A stretch of 64,000 bases of DNA from Stutzerimonas stutzeri (GTDB lineage: Bacteria; Pseudomonadota; Gammaproteobacteria; Pseudomonadales; Pseudomonadaceae). Shown here one piece after another: positions 58,719 to 64,000 of this stretch. The translations under genes and the position numbers were made by a program. Positions within the stretch are counted from its first letter, which is position 1. Each line of letters begins with the position of its first letter. The notes below the pieces were generated by a model, which worked only from the letters and a program-made list of their open reading frames with translations, ran no database searches and was not told the origin of the DNA. The DNA lies in assembly GCF_002909485.1 (NCBI RefSeq), contig NZ_PPXG01000004.1, forward strand, positions 310,001-374,000, read 5' to 3'.

Positions 58719-59274
58719 ATGGATGAGAAGCCGCGACTGTTGGATCAGGTGCGGGAGCAGATTAGGCTCAAACATCATTATTAGAGACGGTAAAGGCCAG
58801 AAGGACCGCGTCACAGTATTGCCGGCGACGTTGGTCGCGCCCCTCAAGCAGCACCTTGCCCGGGTTCGGCTTATGCACCAGCAGGAGTTGGCGGAGGGGA
58901 GGGGGGACGTCTATCTGCCTGATGCCCTTTCTCGCAAATACCCACGGGCGCCTTGGGAGTGGGCTTGGCAGTATGTATTCCCGGCCTCAGGTCTTTCGGT
59001 CGACCCACGCAGCCAGGCGGTGCGTCGGCATCATTTCGATGAAAAGCGTATACAGCGCGCATTCAAGCGAGCGCTCAACGCGACCGGCATAGCCAAGCCT
59101 GCAACGCCTCATACATTGCGACACAGCTTCGCTACGCACTTGCTGGAAAGCGGGCAGGACATACGCACGGTGCAGGAATTACTGGGGCATGCGGACGTCA
59201 AGACGACCATGATTTACACCCATGTGCTCAACCGGGGCGGCTTGGCGGTGCTGAGTCCGCTCGATCGTATGTGA
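58719..59274 (+). pseudogene. intI: Integron integrase intI, internally deleted
   Basis: Tyrosine recombinase remnant. ATG 58719 begins [16 protein letters not shown], the IntI N-terminus, but after LKHHY meets a stop; a different frame then reads [18 protein letters not shown] and on to the end, with the catalytic [13 protein letters not shown] (H-x2-R), the IntI-specific patch [15 protein letters not shown] and the nucleophile Tyr in MIYTHV. About 160 codons of the middle, including the first catalytic Arg, are gone. Cannot be active. Confidence 0.9.
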
Positions 59275-59321
59275 CCCGCTGTTTGCTGAAAGACGCGAGC
59301 ATGGCGGTTGCGGGCTAGCGG

Positions 59322-59366
59322 CACCGTCGCAGACTACGATCATGCGGATCGTTGCCTGCGACGGTG
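59322..59366 (+). terminator. Hairpin after intI
   Basis: A perfect 11-bp stem, CACCGTCGCAG (59322-59332) with CTGCGACGGTG (59356-59366), with a 23-base loop, between the convergent intI remnant and sugar dehydrogenase gene. Confidence 0.5.
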
Positions 59367-59377
59367 TTCAGTAAAAC

Positions 59378-60670
59378 TTACTGATTACGCGTCACCCGCC
59401 ACACCACATTGGCTAGGTCATCGGCGACGATCAGCGCGCCGCGCGGGTCGACGGTCACGCCGACCGGGCGACCGCGTGTCTTGCCGTCGTCGGTGCGAAA
59501 GCCCGTGGCGAAGTCGATCGGCTCACCGGCGGGGCGACCGTCGCGGAAGGGTACGAAGATCACCTTGTAGCCGACCGGTTCCTTGCGGTTCCAGCTGCCA
59601 TGCTCACCGATGAACACGCCTTCGGCGAACTGTTCGCCCATCACGTCCGACGAAAAGTCCAGGCCAAGCGCGGCGACGTGCGAGCCCAGGGCGTAGTCCG
59701 GCGTGATGCTGGCAGCGACCTTGTCCTTGTCCAGTGGGCGCACGCGGTCATCGACGTTCTGGCCCCAGTAAGCGTAGGGCCAGCCGTAGAAGCCGCCTTC
59801 CTTAACCGACGTCAGGTAGTCCGGCACCAGGTCTTCGCCAAGTTCGTCGCGTTCGTTGACTACCGTCCACAACTGGCCGGTTTCCGGCTGTATCGCCATT
59901 GCGGTGGGGTTGCGCAGGCCGGTGGCGTAGGGTTTGTAGGCGCCGGTTTCGGCGTTGACCTGCCAGACCATGGCCCGGTCGACCTCGGCTTCCATACCAC
60001 GCTCGGTGATGTTGCTGTTGGAGCCGATGCCGACATACAGGTACTGGCCGTCCGGGCTGATGGTCAGGGCCTTGGTCCAGTGGTGGTTGATCTCCGACGG
60101 CAGGTCCGCCACTTTGGTTGGCGGGCCGCTGGCCTCGGTCTGGCCGTCCTGATAGTCGAAGCGAACGAGTTCGTCCTGGTTGGCGACATACAGATTGCCG
60201 TCGTGGAAGGCCAGCCCATACGGCGCGTTGAGGTCTTCGGCGAATACGGTCTGCAGCTCGTAGGTGCCGTCACCGTCCGCATCGCGCAGCAGGGTCAGGC
60301 GGTTGCCGCTTTCTACCGAGGTGTTGCCCTTGGCCTTGAGATAACCGGCGATGACGTCCTTCGGCTTGAGCTTAGCCGCGTTGCCGCCGCGGCCCTCGGC
60401 GACAAGGATGTCGCCGTTGGGCAGCACCAGGGTCTGGCGGGGGATCTTCAGATCGGTGGCGATCGCGGTCACACTGAAGTTCTCCGGCACAGTGGGCACT
60501 TGATCGCCCCAGGGTGTGGGCTCGGCGATCTTCATGCTGGGCAGCAGGCCTCGCTCCGGTTCGGGCAGCTTGGGGTTGGTGCCGTAATGCTGCGAGGCAT
60601 CCTGCTCGCCGCCGCATGCGCTCAGCAGTACGGCCATGGTCAGGGCGGTCAGTGCGCTGGAATGCTTCAT
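59378..60670 (-). CDS. PQQ-type sugar dehydrogenase (sorbosone dehydrogenase family) lipoprotein
   Basis: A 430-residue beta-propeller protein of the soluble glucose/sorbosone dehydrogenase family: PRQTLVLPNGDILVAEGRGGN, APYGLAFHDGNLYVAN, GLRNPTAMAIQPETGQLW, and ...GVTVDPRGALIVADD. The N-terminus is a lipoprotein signal, LLSAC with Cys19. It probably oxidises an aldose in the periplasm using PQQ; the substrate is unknown. Its ATG overlaps the DUF2231 stop by four bases. Confidence 0.88.
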   Translation of the reverse strand: MKHSSALTALTMAVLLSACGGEQDASQHYGTNPKLPEPERGLLPSMKIAEPTPWGDQVPTVPENFSVTAIATDLKIPRQTLVLPNGDILVAEGRGGNAAKLKPKDVIAGYLKAKGNTSVESGNRLTLLRDADGDGTYELQTVFAEDLNAPYGLAFHDGNLYVANQDELVRFDYQDGQTEASGPPTKVADLPSEINHHWTKALTISPDGQYLYVGIGSNSNITERGMEAEVDRAMVWQVNAETGAYKPYATGLRNPTAMAIQPETGQLWTVVNERDELGEDLVPDYLTSVKEGGFYGWPYAYWGQNVDDRVRPLDKDKVAASITPDYALGSHVAALGLDFSSDVMGEQFAEGVFIGEHGSWNRKEPVGYKVIFVPFRDGRPAGEPIDFATGFRTDDGKTRGRPVGVTVDPRGALIVADDLANVVWRVTRNQ

Positions 60671-61116
60671 GCCTCACCTCCGTCACGCAGGTTGCTCAGG
60701 CCAATCCACGTCGCCGCACAGGCCAAGACCGTGACGATCACCGACAGCACCAGGCCCAGCGGCATGGTCGCCCAGGCGTCCTTGGCGTGCTCCAGGGCAT
60801 TTATGAACCCCAGGACCCAGGTCGCCAAAAGAAGCAGAAAGTACATCAGTGGCCGCCCTTTTTTGTAATGGGCGCGGAGCAGGTTCACTACAGCGAACAG
60901 CAGTGCCAGGCCGCAGAAGACCAGCCCTCCGGCAATCAGCCACGCGGCAAAATTGCTCCATTGAATCTCGTAAGTCTTGAAGTAGGCGATGTCGCTGAGC
61001 ATGGCGCCGAGGTACAGAGGGACCGTGCCGGCCAGCAATGTCGCATGCAGTGGGTTTGGGACGTGGCGGGAGATGCTATGGGTGGTGGTTTGCGTGCTGC
61101 GGGTGATAACGGTCAC
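60667..61116 (-). CDS. DUF2231 membrane protein
   Basis: A 149-residue protein with four hydrophobic helices (about 26-46, 57-77, 90-112, 120-142) and the conserved HVPNPLHATLLAGTVPL opening. The GTG at 61116 is preferred, with GAGGA ten bases upstream; an ATG at 61152 gives 161 residues. Translationally coupled to the sugar dehydrogenase downstream, suggesting it passes electrons or holds it at the membrane. Confidence 0.82.
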   Translation of the reverse strand: MTVITRSTQTTTHSISRHVPNPLHATLLAGTVPLYLGAMLSDIAYFKTYEIQWSNFAAWLIAGGLVFCGLALLFAVVNLLRAHYKKGRPLMYFLLLLATWVLGFINALEHAKDAWATMPLGLVLSVIVTVLACAATWIGLSNLRDGGEA

Positions 61117-61538
61117 GAAGGAGTCCTCATCGCTTACGACCCATGACCTCATGCTCGGCGCGGTTGCGCTGGGCGATCCGGCTCGGTCTGACTGACTGAC
61201 TGTGCTTAAAAGGGGATCGTGACTTACGCCTGTTAGTTCACTTTGGCGTTTATCACGCGGGCTGTTTGCGATGCATGACGGCGAGGTTCGAAGTGTGCAG
61301 GGGCACGTCTGAGCGAGATGACGGAGGACATCGAATACCGCAAGTGCCGCGTAAGTCAGCGGATTGGCTTCGGTAGGTGAACTAGAACTGCGGTATTTTT
61401 CGTCAATTTTGACGCAAATCGATTGTCAGAATCAGCGAGATGAGGAAATGAAATGTTGCAGGTCCACCCGCGCCCTTCGTCGATGTTTTGCGGCGTTGCT
61501 GTAAATTGGTAGGCCCTCAGTAACGATACTCTTTGCTC
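61117..61538. other. Intergenic region between DUF2231 and CNNM genes
   Basis: No credible gene. It holds both divergent promoters; a GATACT (61525-61530) lies 8 bases before the CNNM start but no matching -35 is seen. Confidence 0.4.
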
Positions 61539-62564
61539 ATGACCCTCCTGATAGCGTTTGCTGTCTTATCCATTCTGGTTTCCTTCATCTGCTCGATTCT
61601 GGAAGCCGCGTTGCTCTCGCTAACACCCAGCTTCATCGCCCACCAGAAAACCTCCAAACCGAAACTCTACGAACGGCTCAAAGTGCTGAAAGATAAGGTC
61701 GATCAGCCGCTCGCCGCCATTCTGACGCTCAACACCGTTGCGCACACGGTAGGTGCTACCGGAGTGGGTGCGCAGGTGACTGTAGTGTTCGGGAACGGCT
61801 ATGTCGGGATTGCCTCCGCGATCATGACCATCTTGATTCTGGTGCTCTCCGAGATTCTTCCTAAGACCATCGGTGCTCGCTACTGGCGGTCGATTGCGCC
61901 TTACCTGCCGCCTCTTCTGGGCGCCATGATTATGTTGCTCAAGCCTTTCATCATGCTGTCTGACTTGATGATGCGGATGTTCGGCGGCAAGGAACCGGAG
62001 CATGACATTCGCCAGGAAATAAAGGCGCTGACCATCCTCGGCCGCGAAACGAAGTGCCTCGACGAAGATGAGCAACGCGTTATCAGCAACATTCTCGATC
62101 TGCACGAGATCAAGGTTCGCGACATCATGACGCCACGCACGGTATGTGATTACACCGCGCCAGATGCCACCATCGGGACATTCAAGGAGAAGGTTGCAGA
62201 CAGCCAGTACTCGCGCTACCCCGTGATCGGTGAAGATGAAACTCCCATGGGGGTCATATTCCGCTACGACGCGTTGGCGGCCGAAGACAACGACGCGCCG
62301 GTTTCGTCCATCATGAAGCCGCTGAAGGTGACCCCTGAGACGGCGAGTGTGGAAAACCTGATGACGCAGCTTATGCATGAGCGCCAGCACATGTGTCTCG
62401 TGTATGACGAGTTCGGCAGCTGGCGTGGCTTGGTTACGATGGAAGACATCATGGAAACCATTATCGGTAAACCGATCATGGACGAGACGGATGACATCCC
62501 GAACATGCGTCGTTTTGCCAAGCGTCGCTGGGACCACCGGATCAAGAGCGCCCGCGACAACTGA
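61539..62564 (+). CDS. CNNM-type membrane protein with CBS domains
   Basis: A 341-residue protein: the DUF21/CNNM transmembrane domain (about 1-170, with helices at 3-25, 60-80, 90-110 and 125-150, and the PKTIGARYWRS loop) and a CBS pair (about 200-320: MTPRTVCDY, SQYSRYPVIG, HMCLVYDEFGSWRGLVTMEDIMETIIG). It lacks the CorC_HlyC C-terminal domain. Homologues move Mg or Co, or regulate other transporters. ATG at 61539. Confidence 0.85.
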   Translation: MTLLIAFAVLSILVSFICSILEAALLSLTPSFIAHQKTSKPKLYERLKVLKDKVDQPLAAILTLNTVAHTVGATGVGAQVTVVFGNGYVGIASAIMTILILVLSEILPKTIGARYWRSIAPYLPPLLGAMIMLLKPFIMLSDLMMRMFGGKEPEHDIRQEIKALTILGRETKCLDEDEQRVISNILDLHEIKVRDIMTPRTVCDYTAPDATIGTFKEKVADSQYSRYPVIGEDETPMGVIFRYDALAAEDNDAPVSSIMKPLKVTPETASVENLMTQLMHERQHMCLVYDEFGSWRGLVTMEDIMETIIGKPIMDETDDIPNMRRFAKRRWDHRIKSARDN

Positions 62565-62996
62565 TTACTTTTGCCCAGCTGCTAGGTGTCAGCAACCCTA
62601 GCGGCTTGGCTGCCAGTAAGGCTTGGCCGCGACAGTGTTGCCGGCTACCTTCATTCGCAGTTGCATCCTGCAGCGATTCGGCGACTAAGTCGGCATCCCC
62701 AATCCATATGCATGAGGCAGCGATACCGCAGCGTGTCGCCGCAGCATCCTCTTTGCGCCCGCTTTTCGTGCCTCACGCACAAACCAAGTGCTCCGAACCG
62801 GACCATTTGATCCGTTTCGCCCTCGTCAAAACGCTAAGCCACTGATCCATAAGCGAATCGATCCGATGGCACGCTTTCTGCTCTCTCCTCGACAGTCGCC
62901 CGTGTGCAACGGGCGGCGGCGTCACGCATACAGAGAAGCGCCTGCGCCATTGGCGACGCGCTCAGGTTTCCGCCTTGCGTCAGAGGAGTGCATTAC
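62565..62996. other. Leader region of oxygenase gene
   Basis: No gene. It contains a RutR-type palindrome (62801-62812), a hairpin CGCCCGT/ACGGGCG (62897-62903, 62909-62915), and AGAGGAG (62982-62988) eight bases before the ATG. Confidence 0.5.
62801..62812. promoter_or_regulatory. RutR-like palindrome upstream of oxygenase gene
   Basis: GACCATTTGATC, 11 of 12 bases identical to the rut operator at 42557-42568 (GACCATTTGGTC). It lies 185 bp before the oxygenase start. Confidence 0.55.
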
Positions 62997-64000
62997 ATGA
63001 CTCTGCAATACGTTCCCATCATCGACCTGGCGCCGTATTTCTCGGGCGCGCCGGAGGGCAAGGCCCAGGTGGCCAAAGCCGTGGACCAGGCCTGTCGCGA
63101 CATTGGCTTTCTGGTCATCACCAACCACCAGATCCCCAGTGAACTGATCGAGCGCGTGTCGCGGCTGACGCGGCAGTTCTTCACCTTGCCGTTGCCGGAA
63201 AAGCGCAAGGTCGACCGGCCCAGCCCGGAAATGGTGCGCGGCTACAGCGCCATCGCCGAAGAGAGCCTGTCGTACTCAATGGAGGAGGCCGCGCCCGGCG
63301 ATCTCAAGGAATCCTTTTCCATCGGGCCCAGCGATGTGCCGGATGAGGACTACTACCGTTGCGCCGCAGCCGGCCCGCATTTCGCGCCGAACGCCTGGCC
63401 CACCGGCATCGAGGGGTTCGAGCAAACCTACCGCGAGTACTTCGCCGCCATGAGCGAGCTGTCGCAGTCGCTGATGCGCATCTTCGCGCTAGCGCTGGAA
63501 CTGCCGGAAACCTTCTTCGACGACAAGATCGACAGGCACATCAGCATGTTCCGCAGCCTCAGCTACCCGGACGTGAAGGGCACGGTGGAGCCCGGCCAGA
63601 TGCGCGCCGGTGCCCACACCGATTACGGCAGCCTGACCATCGTCAAGCCGGACAACGCTTTGGGCGGCTTGCAGGCCCGCAACCGTCAGAGCGAATGGGT
63701 CGACGTGCCCTACGTGGAGAACGGATTCGCCGTGAACATTGGCGACCTGATGATGCAGTGGACCAACGATCAGTGGATTTCCACGCTGCATCGGGTGGTC
63801 AATCCGCCGGCCGACAGCCCTGCCGACAACGGCCGCCAGTCACTGGTTTTCTTCCACCAGCCCAACTATGACGCGCTGATCGAGTGCCTGCCGGGATGCC
63901 TGAGCGAGGGCGAAGCGCCACGCCACGCGCCGGTCACCTCCGGCGACAACCTGCTCTCCAAGTTCGTCAAGCAGACCACCTTCGGCAAAGGCCTGGAGGT
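62997..64000 (+). CDS. Isopenicillin N synthase-like 2-oxoglutarate/Fe(II) oxygenase, 3' end cut by window
   Basis: At least 334 residues, running off the right edge. N-terminal VPIIDLAPYF (6-15) and GFLVITNHQI (37-46) are the DIOX_N domain; the iron ligands are H207, D209 (GAHTDYGSLTIV) and H265 (STLHRVV), and R280-x-S282 binds 2-oxoglutarate. Homologues in Pseudomonas lie near purine genes such as adenine deaminase; the reaction is unknown. Start ATG after AGAGGAG. Confidence 0.9.
   Translation, partial: MTLQYVPIIDLAPYFSGAPEGKAQVAKAVDQACRDIGFLVITNHQIPSELIERVSRLTRQFFTLPLPEKRKVDRPSPEMVRGYSAIAEESLSYSMEEAAPGDLKESFSIGPSDVPDEDYYRCAAAGPHFAPNAWPTGIEGFEQTYREYFAAMSELSQSLMRIFALALELPETFFDDKIDRHISMFRSLSYPDVKGTVEPGQMRAGAHTDYGSLTIVKPDNALGGLQARNRQSEWVDVPYVENGFAVNIGDLMMQWTNDQWISTLHRVVNPPADSPADNGRQSLVFFHQPNYDALIECLPGCLSEGEAPRHAPVTSGDNLLSKFVKQTTFGKGLE

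Noticed and set aside
52100..59300. Prophage or integrative conjugative element
   Set aside because: No phage structural, conjugation or tRNA-att features; the recombinase is IntI-like and the repeats follow attC rules.

Overview
The window is one stretch of a GC-rich gammaproteobacterial chromosome. Gene content and order (DUF1631-nadC; ZapG-like gene, alpha/beta hydrolase, trpS, zapE; ampD-ampE followed by a chemoreceptor; FtnA; CopA/CueR/CopZ; a Zur-type DksA2/CobW operon; a rut operon) fit a Pseudomonas-group genome. A decayed chromosomal integron with IS1111-type elements inside attC sites points to the Stutzerimonas (Pseudomonas) stutzeri group. This is inference from content, since no database was searched.

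0-16.9 kb is housekeeping backbone: the 5' end of a type II NADH dehydrogenase, DUF3094, DUF1631, nadC, a ZapG/YhcB homologue, an alpha/beta hydrolase, trpS, zapE, a GlxA-type regulator, nfi (endonuclease V), ampD-ampE, a chemoreceptor with a sigma-28 promoter, a TatD nuclease, Ada and a RIO kinase. 17-27.2 kb carries a tripartite RND efflux operon, the haem-less ferritin FtnA, a second sigma-28-type chemoreceptor and a lipoprotein-like malate:quinone oxidoreductase. 27.4-38 kb is rich in metal functions: cueR, copA and copZ with two CueR-type promoters, a TetR/MFS pair, adenine deaminase, a Cys-rich copper-storage-like protein, and a dksA2-cobW-DUF1826 operon behind a Zur box. 38.1-43.4 kb is the pyrimidine-degradation operon rutABCDEF (no rutG) with divergent rutR and a RutR-type palindrome. 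43.5-51.9 kb holds small regulator/enzyme pairs (VOC, MFS/GlxA, GST/TetR, old yellow enzyme/ArsR, AraC/AhpD-like).

52.1-59.3 kb is the accessory region: a chromosomal integron. A broken intI on the + strand lies at the right end, and cassettes run leftward on the - strand: LysE exporter, SDR, a lost cassette replaced by a truncated IS1111-type element, a PD-(D/E)XK-like nuclease, NIPSNAP plus a frameshifted NUDIX gene, DUF4087, LprI-like, NUDIX. Several attC sites are intact, some are decayed, and two are interrupted by IS elements. The genes here are visibly AT-richer than the backbone.

59.4-64 kb returns to backbone: a PQQ-type sugar dehydrogenase lipoprotein overlapping a DUF2231 membrane protein, a CNNM/CBS membrane protein, and a 2-oxoglutarate-oxygenase-like gene cut by the window edge. 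The last is preceded by a palindrome nearly identical to the rut operator. No tRNA, rRNA or CRISPR array was seen.
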